From Lachnospiraceae bacterium (GTDB taxonomy: Bacteria; Bacillota; Clostridia; Lachnospirales; Lachnospiraceae), in the NCBI GenBank assembly GCA_003979345.1, contig RYVZ01000010.1, positions 19,053 to 83,052 on the forward strand: a stretch of 64,000 nucleotides of DNA, read 5' to 3'. Positions 34,096-42,862 of this stretch are shown one piece after another (the first letter of the stretch is position 1; each line of letters begins with the position of its first letter). The notes under the pieces are model-generated. The model saw only the letters and a program-made list of their open reading frames with translations, did no database searches and was not told the DNA's origin. Made by a program: the position numbers and the translations under genes.

Positions 34096-34350
34096 GTGGA
34101 AAGAAATTTGAGAAAGACCCGTACGGGCAAGGTTGTCAGCAATAAGATGGAGAAGACCATTGTTGTAGCCGTAGAGGATCATGTGAAGCATCCTCTTTAC
34201 AATAAGATCGTTAAAAACACGAAGAAATTCAAGGCTCATGACGAAAATAACGAGTGCAATATCGGCGACACCGTAAAGATTGCAGAGACGAGACCGCTTT
34301 CTAAGGATAAGAGATGGAGACTCGTGGAAATCATCGAGAGGGCAAAATAA
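34096..34350 (+). CDS. rpsQ: 30S ribosomal protein S17
   Basis: S17 (84 aa) is an OB-fold protein that binds helix 11 of 16S rRNA. GKVVSNKMEKTIVV and HKKF-like KNTKKFKAHDE are the family core. The start codon is GTG at 34096 with GAAAGGAGAT upstream. Confidence 0.96.
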   Translation: MERNLRKTRTGKVVSNKMEKTIVVAVEDHVKHPLYNKIVKNTKKFKAHDENNECNIGDTVKIAETRPLSKDKRWRLVEIIERAK

Positions 34351-34401
34351 TGTCTGCATTAGAAAACTCACGGGAAGTCGTGATTTGGAAGGAGAATTAG
34401 C

Positions 34402-34770
34402 ATGGTACAACAGGAAACCAGACTGAAGGTCGCTGACAATACCGGGGCAAAAGAACTTCTCTGCATCCGTGTGATGGGCGGCTCTACCAGAAGATATGCA
34501 TCGATCGGCGATGTGATCGTTGCTTCCGTTAAAGATGCAACACCCGGCGGTGTTGTTAAAAAGGGCGACGTTGTAAAAGCGGTCGTTGTCCGCAGCGTAA
34601 AGGGTGCTCGCCGCAAGGACGGCTCTTATATCAGATTTGACGAGAATGCTGCCGTTATCATCAAGGATGACAAGACCCCGAGAGGGACCCGTATTTTTGG
34701 GCCGGTAGCAAGAGAGCTTCGTGAGAAACAGTTCATGAAAATCGTTTCTCTGGCTCCCGAAGTATTATAA
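34402..34770 (+). CDS. rplN: 50S ribosomal protein L14
   Basis: L14 (122 aa) lies at the subunit interface and contacts the silencing factor RsfS. The start MVQQETRLKVADNTGAKE and GSYIRFDENAAV are typical. AAGGAGAAT precedes the start, 51 bp after rpsQ. Confidence 0.97.
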   Translation: MVQQETRLKVADNTGAKELLCIRVMGGSTRRYASIGDVIVASVKDATPGGVVKKGDVVKAVVVRSVKGARRKDGSYIRFDENAAVIIKDDKTPRGTRIFGPVARELREKQFMKIVSLAPEVL

Positions 34771-34783
34771 GGAGGTGCCGTAT

Positions 34784-35095
34784 ATGTCAATGTTTAAGAT
34801 TAAAAAGGGCGATACCGTAAAGGTCATCGCAGGTAAGGATAAAGACAAAGAAGGCAAGGTTATTTCCGTGGACGCAAAGGCAAATAAAGTACTTGTCGAG
34901 GGCGTCAACATGATAACGAAGCACACAAAACCTTCTGCAGCAAATGCAAACGGCGGCATTATCCGGAAGGAGGCTCCGATCGACGCATCCAATGTGATGT
35001 ATGTTCACAAGGGAAAGGTAACGAGAGTCGGCTTTAAGATGGATAAGGACAAGAAAGTCCGTTTTGCAAAGACAACCGGTGATATCATCGATTAA
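34784..35095 (+). CDS. rplX: 50S ribosomal protein L24
   Basis: L24 (103 aa) starts 50S assembly. The KOW motif is seen as IKKGDTVKVIAGKDKDKEGKV without its first residues, and VNMITKHTKPS follows. ATG 34784 is chosen because TAAGGAGGTG lies just upstream; GTG 34775 would overlap that site. Confidence 0.96.
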   Translation: MSMFKIKKGDTVKVIAGKDKDKEGKVISVDAKANKVLVEGVNMITKHTKPSAANANGGIIRKEAPIDASNVMYVHKGKVTRVGFKMDKDKKVRFAKTTGDIID

Positions 35096-35119
35096 CTGTG
35101 AGAAAGGAGGTTATCAACT

Positions 35120-35662
35120 GTGAGTAGTAGACTGAAAGAAATGTATAATAAAGAGATGGTAGGCGCCATGATGAAGAAGTTCGGCTACAAGAACGTTATG
35201 CAGGTTCCGAAGCTTGACAAGATCGTCGTCAACATGCGTGTCGGTGAGGCCAAGGACAACGCGAAGGTGTTGGAGGCTGCCATCAGTGAGTTAGAGACGA
35301 TTACAGGTCAGAAGGCAGTACCTACGAAGGCCAAAAAAGCGATTGCAAACTTTAAGATCCGTGAGGGCATGGCAATTGGATGCAAGGTAACGCTGCGCGG
35401 TGAAAAAATGTATGAGTTTCTTGACCGCCTCGTGAATCTTGCGTTACCCCGTGTGCGCGATTTCCGCGGTGTGAACCCGAATGCGTTCGATGGCAGAGGC
35501 TCCTATGCGCTCGGCATCAAAGAGCAGATCATCTTCCCGGAGATCGAGTATGATAAGATCGACAAGGTAAGAGGTATGGACGTTATCATCGTCACGACTG
35601 CAAAGACCGACGAAGAGGCACGCGAGCTGTTGACCTTATTCAACATGCCGTTTGCGAAATAG
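35120..35662 (+). CDS. rplE: 50S ribosomal protein L5
   Basis: L5 (180 aa) binds 5S rRNA and forms a bridge to S13. The hallmarks are KIVVNMRVGEAKDN, QKAVPTKAKK and FPEIEYDKID. The start codon is GTG at 35120, with AGAAAGGAGG upstream. Confidence 0.97.
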   Translation: MSSRLKEMYNKEMVGAMMKKFGYKNVMQVPKLDKIVVNMRVGEAKDNAKVLEAAISELETITGQKAVPTKAKKAIANFKIREGMAIGCKVTLRGEKMYEFLDRLVNLALPRVRDFRGVNPNAFDGRGSYALGIKEQIIFPEIEYDKIDKVRGMDVIIVTTAKTDEEARELLTLFNMPFAK

Positions 35663-35676
35663 GAGGAGGTAAATTC

Positions 35677-35862
35677 ATGGCTAAAACATCAATGAAGATC
35701 AAACAGCAGCGTAAACAGAAATTCTCCACAAGAGAATACAACCGCTGTAAGATATGCGGCCGTCCGCACGGTTATTTAAGAAAATACGGAATCTGCAGAA
35801 TTTGCTTCCGCGAGTTAGCGTATAAAGGTCAGATACCCGGAGTAAAGAAAGCAAGCTGGTAA
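35677..35862 (+). CDS. rpsN: 30S ribosomal protein S14, zinc type
   Basis: A 61-aa short S14 with four cysteines in C-x2-C...C-x2-C (CKICGRPHGYLRKYGICRIC), which bind zinc. Length and position between rplE and rpsH are those of the Gram-positive zinc form. The zinc-free paralog used in zinc shortage is not in this window. Confidence 0.97.
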   Translation: MAKTSMKIKQQRKQKFSTREYNRCKICGRPHGYLRKYGICRICFRELAYKGQIPGVKKASW

Positions 35863-35886
35863 AAAAAGTTAAGGAGGCAAATAATC

Positions 35887-36285
35887 ATGACTATGGATCC
35901 TATTGCAGATATGCTGACAAGAATACGAAACGCCAACACTGCAAAACATGATACGGTTGACATCCCTGCTTCTAAAATGAAATTGGCGATTGCCGGGATT
36001 CTTTTAGACGAGGGCTATATCAGGAAGTATGACATTGTAGAAGACGGTGGTTTCAAGACGATCCGCATCACGTTAAAATACGGCGCGGACAAGAACGATA
36101 AGATCATTTCGGGGATCAAGAGAATCTCCAAGCCCGGACTTCGCGTTTATGCGGGTAAGGATGAGCTTCCGAAAGTTCTCGGAGGGTTGGGGATCGCAAT
36201 TATTTCCACGAATCAGGGCGTCATTACGGACCGCAAGGCTCGTGAGCTGAATGTCGGCGGAGAGGTTTTAGCGTTCGTCTGGTAA
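35887..36285 (+). CDS. rpsH: 30S ribosomal protein S8
   Basis: S8 (132 aa) organises the central domain of 16S rRNA. MTMDPIADMLTRIRNA at the start and the C-terminal STNQGVITDRKAR core are typical. AAGGAGG precedes the start. S8 regulates the spc operon in E. coli; nothing in this sequence shows whether this holds here. Confidence 0.97.
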   Translation: MTMDPIADMLTRIRNANTAKHDTVDIPASKMKLAIAGILLDEGYIRKYDIVEDGGFKTIRITLKYGADKNDKIISGIKRISKPGLRVYAGKDELPKVLGGLGIAIISTNQGVITDRKARELNVGGEVLAFVW

Positions 36286-36355
36286 TCAGGCGGGACGTGA
36301 GTGTGAAAAGCACAAAGCAACCAATGGACAGCAATTCAAAACAGGAGGTACGGGC

Positions 36356-36898
36356 ATGTCACGGATAGGTAGAATGCCAATCGCAATTCCGGCAGGAGTG
36401 ACTGTGGATATTGCAGAAAATAATAAAGTGACCGTTAAGGGTCCTAAGGGAACACTGGAGAGAGTGTTGCCCGCAGAGATGGAGATCAAAATGGAAGGGG
36501 CACAGATTGTTGTTTCCCGTCCGAACGACTTAAAGAAAATGAAATCATTACATGGACTGACCAGAACGCTGATCAACAACATGGTGGTCGGTGTGACGGA
36601 AGGCTTCGAGAAAAAGCTTGAGGTTAACGGTGTCGGCTACAGGGCAGCGAAGGCAGGAAAGGTATTGACGTTATCCCTTGGCTATTCTCATCCGGTAGAG
36701 ATGACAGATCCGGAAGGCATTGAGACTGTGCTTGACGGACAGAATCTGATCATCGTAAAGGGTATTGACAAAGAAAAGGTTGGCCAATTCGCAGCTGAGA
36801 TCAGGGACAAGAGAAGACCTGAGCCTTATAAGGGCAAGGGAATCAAGTATGCCGATGAAACGATCAGACGTAAAGTTGGTAAGACCGGTAAGAAATAA
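36356..36898 (+). CDS. rplF: 50S ribosomal protein L6
   Basis: L6 (180 aa) lies near the GTPase-associated centre. MSRIGRMPI and the C-terminal RRPEPYKGKGIKY are family hallmarks. A spacer of 70 bp separates it from rpsH and ends in ACAGGAGG. Confidence 0.97.
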   Translation: MSRIGRMPIAIPAGVTVDIAENNKVTVKGPKGTLERVLPAEMEIKMEGAQIVVSRPNDLKKMKSLHGLTRTLINNMVVGVTEGFEKKLEVNGVGYRAAKAGKVLTLSLGYSHPVEMTDPEGIETVLDGQNLIIVKGIDKEKVGQFAAEIRDKRRPEPYKGKGIKYADETIRRKVGKTGKK

Positions 36899-36915
36899 AT
36901 AAGGAGAGTAGAAAA

Positions 36916-37284
36916 ATGGTTAAAAAGGAATCAAGACAGAATATTCGTGTTAAAAAGCACATGAAAATTCGGAATCGTTTCAGCGGAACGACCGAAAGAC
37001 CTCGTCTGGCTGTATTCAGAAGCAATAATCATATGTATGCTCAAATTATTGATGATACGGTCGGCAACACCCTTGTGGCAGCATCCACACTGGAAAAGGG
37101 CGTAAAGAGTGAGATTGAAAAAACCAACAACGTAGAAGCGGCGGCATATCTTGGCAAGGTGATCGCGGAGAGGGCTTTAGATAAAGGGATTAAGACTGTT
37201 GTATTTGACAGAGGTGGTTTCCTTTACACAGGCAAGATCGCTGCTCTGGCTGATGCAGCCAGGGAAGCCGGATTAGAATTCTAG
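36916..37284 (+). CDS. rplR: 50S ribosomal protein L18
   Basis: L18 (122 aa) binds 5S rRNA with L5. RPRLAVFRSNNHMYAQIID and VFDRGGFLYTGK are typical. AAGGAGAG lies upstream. Confidence 0.97.
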   Translation: MVKKESRQNIRVKKHMKIRNRFSGTTERPRLAVFRSNNHMYAQIIDDTVGNTLVAASTLEKGVKSEIEKTNNVEAAAYLGKVIAERALDKGIKTVVFDRGGFLYTGKIAALADAAREAGLEF

Positions 37285-37302
37285 GAGGAAGGAGAACATC
37301 AT

Positions 37303-37809
37303 ATGAAACGCACAATCATAGATCCCAGTCAGTTAGAATTAACTGAAAAAGTTGTTTCCATTAAGCGCGTCACCAAGGTTGTAAAAGGCGGACGTAATAT
37401 GCGATTCACGGCACTTGTTGTTGTGGGGGACGGAAACGGTCACGTTGGAGCAGGACTTGGCAAGGCGACTGAAATTCCGGAGGCAATCCGCAAAGGAAAA
37501 GAAGATGCGATCAAAAATCTGATCACAGTTTCGCTTGATGCAAATAATTCTATCACACACGATCAGACCGGTAAGTTCGGTTCTGCATACGTGCTGTTAA
37601 AGAAGTCTCCCGATGGTACCGGTATCATCGCAGGCGGACCGGCTCGTAATGTCTGTGAGCTTGCAGGTATCAAGAACATCCGTACCAAGTCGCTTGGTTC
37701 TAACAATAAGCAGAACGTAGTGCTTGCAACGATCGAGGGCTTACGCACGTTAATGAGCCCGGAGGAAGTGGCAAGCAAACGCGGCATTTCCGTCAGCGAG
37801 CTGATGTAA
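37303..37809 (+). CDS. rpsE: 30S ribosomal protein S5
   Basis: S5 (168 aa) helps keep decoding accurate and lines the mRNA entry. The double-stranded RNA-binding part reads VKGGRNMRFTALVVVGDGNG, and KSPDGTGIIAGGPAR belongs to the C-terminal domain. AGGAGGAAGG precedes the start. Confidence 0.97.
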   Translation: MKRTIIDPSQLELTEKVVSIKRVTKVVKGGRNMRFTALVVVGDGNGHVGAGLGKATEIPEAIRKGKEDAIKNLITVSLDANNSITHDQTGKFGSAYVLLKKSPDGTGIIAGGPARNVCELAGIKNIRTKSLGSNNKQNVVLATIEGLRTLMSPEEVASKRGISVSELM

Positions 37810-37823
37810 GGAGGATAACCGAT

Positions 37824-38009
37824 ATGGCAGAGAAAATGTTAAAGATTACTTTGGTGAAATCTCCGATTGGCGCGGTTCCGAAGCATAGAAGAACGATTGA
37901 AGCAATGGGACTTACCAAAATGCATAAGACCGTGATGATGCCGGACAATGCAGCGACCAAGGGTATGATTCAGCAGGTAGGTTATATGTTAAAGGTAGAA
38001 GAAGCATAA
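37824..38009 (+). CDS. rpmD: 50S ribosomal protein L30
   Basis: A 61-aa L30, the short bacterial form. KITLVKSPIGAVPKHRRTIEAMGL is the family core, given here by its first and last residues at positions 7-30. GTAAGGAGG precedes the start. Confidence 0.96.
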   Translation: MAEKMLKITLVKSPIGAVPKHRRTIEAMGLTKMHKTVMMPDNAATKGMIQQVGYMLKVEEA

Positions 38010-38026
38010 AAGGAGGTGTCAGCAGC

Positions 38027-38464
38027 ATGGAATTATCAAATTTACACCCGGCAGCGGGCTCTAAGCATAATGATTTCAGAAAAGGCCGTGGTCACGGTTC
38101 CGGAAACGGCAAGACCGCAGGTAAGGGTCACAAGGGACAGAAGGCACGTTCAGGTGCACCGAGACCGGGCTTTGAAGGCGGGCAGATGCCGTTATACAGA
38201 CGCATTCCGAAAAGAGGATTTAAGAACAGGAATACGCAGGAGATCATTGGCATTAATCTTGATCGTTTAGAGGCGTTTGAGGACGGCGGCAAGGTAACGG
38301 TCGAGACTCTGATGGAGAAGGGGATTGTGAAGAACCCGAAGGACGGAGTGAAGATACTTGGAAATGGAAAATTAACCAAGAAGCTCACGGTTCAGGCAAA
38401 TGCCTTCAGCGCATCTGCAAAAGAAAAAATTGAGGCGCTTGGTGGAACTGCAGAGGTGATTTAA
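38027..38464 (+). CDS. rplO: 50S ribosomal protein L15
   Basis: L15 (145 aa) is a late-assembly protein with a glycine-rich N-terminal arm (GRGHGSGNGKTAGKGHKGQK) and a globular C-terminal half. AAAGGAGGTG lies upstream. The stop shares one base with the secY start. Confidence 0.97.
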   Translation: MELSNLHPAAGSKHNDFRKGRGHGSGNGKTAGKGHKGQKARSGAPRPGFEGGQMPLYRRIPKRGFKNRNTQEIIGINLDRLEAFEDGGKVTVETLMEKGIVKNPKDGVKILGNGKLTKKLTVQANAFSASAKEKIEALGGTAEVI

Positions 38465-39795
38465 TGCTAAAAACGCTTAAAAATGCATTTAAGATTAAAG
38501 AAATCAGAAGCAAGATTTTCTTTACGCTGGCGATGTTGGTTGTGATCAGACTCGGCTCGCAGCTTCCGACACCGGGAATCAATAGCGAGTATATCCGTAA
38601 CTGGTTCGCCAATGCGACAGCGACAGGGGGTAACACATTCAACTTTTTGGAAGCATTTACCGGCGGCTCTTTTTCGAGAATGTCCATTTTTGCACTGAGC
38701 ATTACACCATACATTACATCTTCCATTATTATTCAGCTTTTAACGATTGCAATTCCGAAGCTGGAGGAGATGCAGCGTGATGGTGAGGACGGAAGAAAAA
38801 AGATGGCGGCCATCACCAGATATGTGACGATTGCGCTTTCCGTGATCGAATCGGGTGCAATGGCGATTGGCTTTGGCGGTCAGGGACTTCTGACTCCGTT
38901 TAACGGGCTTACGGTGATTGGCACGATTTTGATCCTTACGGCAGGCAGCGCGGTATTGATGTGGATCGGTGAACGTATTACGGACAAGGGCATCGGAAAC
39001 GGTATATCTATTGTCCTTGTGATCAACATTCTTTCAAGACTGCCGGAAGACATCAAGAGCCTGTATGTGCAGTTCGTAAAATCGGCAGCCAATGCAGGGG
39101 ATATTGCAGGAGCAGTCATTGCGGCAGTCGTGATATTGGCGATCATTGTTGTGATGGTTGCCATCGTCATCATTTTGAATGACGGTGTGCGGAAAATTCC
39201 GGTGCAGTATGCAAAAAAAGTACAGGGCAGGAAATTAGTCGGCGGACAGACCTCAAGCATTCCGCTCAAGGTAAATACCGCAGGCGTTATCCCGATCATC
39301 TTTGCATCGTCCCTGATGCAGTTTCCGCTCATCATCAGTTCCTTTTTCTATAAAGGAAACGGTGTGTGGAGAAAGATATTAAATACGATCAATTCGGAGA
39401 ACTGGTGTGATCCCGATCAGCCGGTTTATTCGATCGGGCTTCTGATTTATGTCATATTGGTCATCTTTTTCGCATATTTCTATACTTCCATTACGTTTAA
39501 TCCATTGGAAGTTGCGGAAAACATGAAAAAGCAGGGAGGCTTCATTCCGGGTATCCGTCCGGGCAAGCCGACAGCAGAGTACCTCTCCAAACTGCTCAAT
39601 TATATCATCTTCATCGGTGTGATCGGTCTGATCATCATTGCGGTACTGCCATTCTTCTTTAACGGTGTATTCAATGCGGAAGTATCGTTTGGCGGCACGA
39701 GCCTGATCATTATCGTCAGTGTCATTTTAGAGACGATCAAGCAGGTGGAATCGCAGATGCTGGTGAGAAATTATAAGGGATTTTTGAATGACTAA
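38464..39795 (+). CDS. secY: Preprotein translocase subunit SecY
   Basis: SecY (443 aa) forms the Sec protein-conducting channel with SecE and SecG and is the route by which the signal-peptide proteins in this window leave the cell. Ten membrane helices are visible. The plug region (TGGNTFNFLEAFTGGSFSRM) and the cytosolic loops DGVRKIPVQYAKK and MKKQGGFIPGIRPG are conserved. Its ATG overlaps the rplO stop by one base. The last gene before a 355-bp hairpin-rich gap. Confidence 0.97.
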   Translation: MLKTLKNAFKIKEIRSKIFFTLAMLVVIRLGSQLPTPGINSEYIRNWFANATATGGNTFNFLEAFTGGSFSRMSIFALSITPYITSSIIIQLLTIAIPKLEEMQRDGEDGRKKMAAITRYVTIALSVIESGAMAIGFGGQGLLTPFNGLTVIGTILILTAGSAVLMWIGERITDKGIGNGISIVLVINILSRLPEDIKSLYVQFVKSAANAGDIAGAVIAAVVILAIIVVMVAIVIILNDGVRKIPVQYAKKVQGRKLVGGQTSSIPLKVNTAGVIPIIFASSLMQFPLIISSFFYKGNGVWRKILNTINSENWCDPDQPVYSIGLLIYVILVIFFAYFYTSITFNPLEVAENMKKQGGFIPGIRPGKPTAEYLSKLLNYIIFIGVIGLIIIAVLPFFFNGVFNAEVSFGGTSLIIIVSVILETIKQVESQMLVRNYKGFLND

Positions 39796-40150
39796 AGGGA
39801 ATGAAGTTTCTCTAAGGCTGTAAATAACACAGCTTAAGAGAAGCTAAGTCATTCTCATAAAGAATCGCGAAGCGATTCTTTTGGAATCAAGCGAAGCGAA
39901 CCTAAGTTACGTTTAGCAGAAGTTTCATTGCTCATGTCTAAAGACATTTCGCAAAGAACTTCTGCGATTCCGTAAAAGCGGAATCTAAGGTTTCGTTTAT
40001 AGCAATGCAGATTGAATTTCTAGGGCAGCGGAAAGCTGCCTTAGAAATTCTGAATTTTGATAAAAGCGGAAAGCATGTTTCTATGCGGTGCAGAGGCGCT
40101 GAACCGTAAAGAAATGTGCTTTGTAAAAAAGAAAGGGAAGGAAAACGGCT
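39796..40150. other. Hairpin-dense gap between secY and adk
   Basis: No gene seen. At least four stems lie in tandem: AAAGAATCGC/GCGATTCTTT (about 39859-39881), GCAGAAGTT/AACTTCTGC (39916-39965) enclosing ATGTCT/AGACAT, GATTCCG/CGGAATC (39966-39985), and a 16-bp stem GAATTTCTAGGGCAGC/GCTGCCTTAGAAATTC (40014-40050). They may attenuate transcription or protect RNA ends between the ribosomal genes and adk. No good promoter was recognised. Confidence 0.6.
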
Positions 40151-40801
40151 ATGAAAGTAATTATGCTGGGCGCTCCGGGCGCGGGAAAAGGGACACAGGC
40201 TAAAATAATCGCGGAGCAGTATGGCGTACCCCATGTTTCAACAGGTGATATGTTCAGAGCCAATATCAAAAACGGAACGGAGCTCGGCATGGAGGCGAAG
40301 AAATACATGGATGCCGGAGAACTGGTTCCCGATGAGCTGACTGTCAGGATCCTGCTTGACCGTGTGGCTAAGGATGATTGTAAGAACGGTTATGTGCTGG
40401 ATGGATTTCCACGCAACATTCCGCAGGCGAAAGTACTTGATGAGGCGCTTGACAAGATTGGAGAGCAGGTAGACTACGCAATTGATGTGGATGTGCCGGA
40501 TGAGAATATCATAAGAAGAATGTCGGGAAGACGTGCATGCTTAAACTGCGGCGCAACTTACCATATCGAACATATACCGCCAAAGACTGCGGATGTCTGT
40601 GATGCATGCGGATCGGCGCTTGTCCTTCGTGACGATGATAAGCCGGATACGGTAAAGAACCGTCTGAACGTTTATCATGAGCAAACACAGCCGCTCATCG
40701 CTTATTATTCCGAAAAAGGGATTCTGAGAACGGTTGATGGAACGAAGCCGATGGAGGAAGTCTTTTCCGCAATCAAAGACATTTTGGAATCCGGCAGATA
40801 A
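40151..40801 (+). CDS. adk: Adenylate kinase
   Basis: Adk (216 aa) interconverts ATP, AMP and ADP. P-loop GAPGAGKGT is at residues 7-15. The lid holds four cysteines (CLNC and CDAC) that bind zinc, as in Gram-positive adenylate kinases. AAGGGAAGG lies before ATG 40151. Placement after secY and before map is the classical order. Confidence 0.97.
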   Translation: MKVIMLGAPGAGKGTQAKIIAEQYGVPHVSTGDMFRANIKNGTELGMEAKKYMDAGELVPDELTVRILLDRVAKDDCKNGYVLDGFPRNIPQAKVLDEALDKIGEQVDYAIDVDVPDENIIRRMSGRRACLNCGATYHIEHIPPKTADVCDACGSALVLRDDDKPDTVKNRLNVYHEQTQPLIAYYSEKGILRTVDGTKPMEEVFSAIKDILESGR

Positions 40802-40929
40802 TAAGTTGATGGATGATAAACTGACGGATGATATTCTGATAAATGACAAGCCGACGGACCGGTGAGAAAATCTGGTATAGGGACAAATGCAGAGCGCTGT
40901 AAGAAGGACGCTCCGGCAGGGAGGTCAGT

Positions 40930-41688
40930 ATGGCAGTAACAATCAAATCGCCAAGAGAAATTGAATTGATGAGAGAATCGTGCAGACTGCTCTCGAATGT
41001 GTTTGATCATATGGCAGAGCAGCTTCACGCGGGCATGACAACACAGGAGATTGACCGTATCGGCGAAAAGATGATTCGCGAAGCGGGCTGCATACCGAAT
41101 TTCAAAAACTATAACGGATATCCGGCATCGATCTGTGTTTCGGTGAATGATGAAGTTGTGCATGGAATTCCGAGCAAACGCAGGATCGTTCAGGAAGGGG
41201 ACATTGTCAGCCTTGACGCCGGACTGATCTATAAAGGATATCATTCGGATATGGCGCGTACATTCGGTGTCGGAAAAGTTACACCGGAGGCAGAGAAGCT
41301 GATGACTGTGACGAAGCAGGCGTTCTTTGAAGGCATAAAATACGCGAAAGCGGGCAATCATCTGCATGATATTTCGAATGCGATCGACGCTTATATCACG
41401 GGATTTGGTTTTTCGGCAGTCAAGGATCTGGTCGGACACGGAATTGGTACCAGTTTACATGAAGATCCGCAGATACCGAATTTTACGCAGAAACGCAGGG
41501 GACTCGTCCTGAAAGCCGGCATGACGCTGGCTGTTGAACCGATGATCAATGCCGGGGGATGGGAAGTGACATGGCTGGATGACGACTGGACGGTTGTTAC
41601 GCTTGACGGCTCGCTCTCGGCACATTATGAAAATACCATTTTGATTACGGATGGAGAGCCGGAAATATTGACGCTCGGAAAATATTGA
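40930..41688 (+). CDS. map: Methionine aminopeptidase, type I
   Basis: Map (252 aa) removes the first methionine from new proteins. The metal ligands are seen in DAGLIYKGYHSDMART, in GHGIGTSLHEDP and in the glutamates of VEPMIN and HYENTI. There is no N-terminal SH3-binding extension. GGGAGGTC precedes the start. The 128-bp gap before it contains short degenerate GATGGATGAT-like repeats. Confidence 0.97.
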   Translation: MAVTIKSPREIELMRESCRLLSNVFDHMAEQLHAGMTTQEIDRIGEKMIREAGCIPNFKNYNGYPASICVSVNDEVVHGIPSKRRIVQEGDIVSLDAGLIYKGYHSDMARTFGVGKVTPEAEKLMTVTKQAFFEGIKYAKAGNHLHDISNAIDAYITGFGFSAVKDLVGHGIGTSLHEDPQIPNFTQKRRGLVLKAGMTLAVEPMINAGGWEVTWLDDDWTVVTLDGSLSAHYENTILITDGEPEILTLGKY

Positions 41689-41842
41689 TCCTAAGTGTCG
41701 TATCGTAAAGATGGTTTTCGTAAATAAAGATTTAGTAAGTATAGGCTAAATAAGCAAAGAAGTAACAAGTATTGATTTAGGGTATGATCAGATTGAAAAG
41801 AAATTAAAATATGCAATCTGCAAGCAGAAATGGAGGATTACA

Positions 41843-42061
41843 ATGTCGAAAAGCGACGTGATTGAGATCGAAGGGATTGTGGTTGAAAAGCTGCCGAATA
41901 CGATGTTTCAGGTAGAGCTTGAAAATGGGCATAAGGTTCTTGCACATATCAGCGGAAAGCTGCGCCAGAATTTTATCCGTATTCTGCCGGGAGACAAGGT
42001 AACACTGGAGCTTTCTCCCTACGATTTGAGCAAAGGAAGAATCATTTGGCGGGATAAGTGA
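41843..42061 (+). CDS. infA: Translation initiation factor IF-1
   Basis: IF-1 (72 aa) is a single S1-like OB fold that blocks the A site during initiation. The core residues IEGIVVEKLPN, HISGKLRQNFIRILPGD and the YDLSKGRI end are standard. ATGGAGGATT lies before ATG 41843. It comes 154 bp after map and shortly before the AT-rich repeat array. Confidence 0.97.
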   Translation: MSKSDVIEIEGIVVEKLPNTMFQVELENGHKVLAHISGKLRQNFIRILPGDKVTLELSPYDLSKGRIIWRDK

Positions 42062-42199
42062 AAAACGCAAATATTTTGCAGAACAGAATCATGCAGGGCA
42101 GCAGATCCTGCCGGGTATTATTTTGAAAAGTAAAGTATTGCGGAATATATTTTATTAGGAAGAAAATATGAAGCAATATTTCGCAAGAGAATAAGGAGC

Positions 42200-42333
42200 A
42201 ATATTTTCAGAAACAAAATTGCAAAATAATATTTTGTGAAATAAAATTGCGAAGTAATATTTTGTGAAATAAAATTGCGAAGTAATATTTTGTGAAACAA
42301 AATTGCAAGTAATATTTTGTGAAACAAAATATT
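42200..42333 (+). repeat. 28-bp AT-rich tandem repeat upstream of rpmJ
   Basis: Units start at 42200, 42228, 42256, 42284 and 42311 (last partial). Units 2 and 3 are identical, unit 1 has several changes, and unit 4 has lost one base. Each unit carries AATATTTTGTGAAA and AAAATTGC. No spacers and no coding frame, so it is a minisatellite-like array and not a CRISPR. Confidence 0.8.
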
Positions 42334-42342
42334 ACTTGCAAT
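42302..42342 (+). terminator. 18-bp perfect hairpin at the end of the repeat array
   Basis: ATTGCAAGTAATATTTTG (42302-42319), loop TGAAA, CAAAATATTACTTGCAAT (42325-42342). The stem is perfect. It lacks a downstream T run, so it may be a processing or pause structure instead of a classical terminator. The right arm contains the -35 of the next promoter. Confidence 0.6.
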
Positions 42343-42364
42343 CCCATATTCCAGGTGATATAAT
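42336..42364 (+). promoter_or_regulatory. Promoter of the rpmJ-rpsM (alpha) operon
   Basis: TTGCAA (42336-42341), 17 nt, TATAAT (42359-42364). The -35 lies within the right arm of the 18-bp hairpin. Confidence 0.75.
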
Positions 42365-42398
42365 GTAAAACGGTCTTTTTTGAAAGGAGGGATTTCCC

Positions 42399-42512
42399 GT
42401 GAAAGTAAGATCATCAGTAAAACCTATTTGCGAGAAATGTAAGGTAATCAAGAGAAAAGGGAGAATCATGATTATTTGTGAAAATCCCAAACACAAACAG
42501 AGGCAGGGTTAA
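42399..42512 (+). CDS. rpmJ: 50S ribosomal protein L36
   Basis: A 37-aa protein beginning with GTG at 42399, with AAAGGAGGG upstream. It reads KVRSSVKPICEKCKVIKRKG and ends with CENPKHKQRQG, so the zinc ligands (three Cys and one His) are present. Length is exactly that of L36. Confidence 0.96.
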   Translation: MKVRSSVKPICEKCKVIKRKGRIMIICENPKHKQRQG

Positions 42513-42862
42513 TACCCCTCAGGCGGCACATTTGTGCGATTATGATGTACGGCTGCGTCGGACGTTTTATACCGTCCGGCGGTTATATAATTGAACGTAG
42601 AGAGCCTACGGGAGATTACTTTTGATACCAAAAATGAGCTTACAGCAGCAGAGTAAGCCTGCCGCACGGCTTTTAATAGGTAAGCGGTGCGGCGTTATGC
42701 ACGGATCTTGTGCATAATGAGTATTGGAAAGGCCGGATGATGTCCGGCTGGGCATTTATGAATGCCCCAGTCAATGAGTAACTGAAGGATTGTGTTTTTA
42801 TCCCAAGCTGTTTTGGCCTGATGGCGGGGGATATGGAACGCAAAAAGATGGAGGAATGGAAA
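42513..42862 (+). promoter_or_regulatory. Structured leader between rpmJ and rpsM
   Basis: About 350 nt with no credible gene. Several local stems are visible: GACG/CGTC around 42560, GCACGGATCTTGTGC (about 42699-42713), GGCCGGATGATGTCCGGC (about 42731-42748) and GGGCATTTATGAATGCCC (about 42749-42766). It lies just before the S13-S11-S4 gene group. A site of control by one of these proteins (S4 in other bacteria) is an inference. Confidence 0.45.

Noticed and set aside
33646..34410. 254-codon minus-strand frame
   Set aside because: Antisense to rplP, rpmC and rpsQ, all clearly real.
42200..42333. CRISPR-like array
   Set aside because: Units follow each other without spacers and no cas gene is near; it is a tandem repeat.
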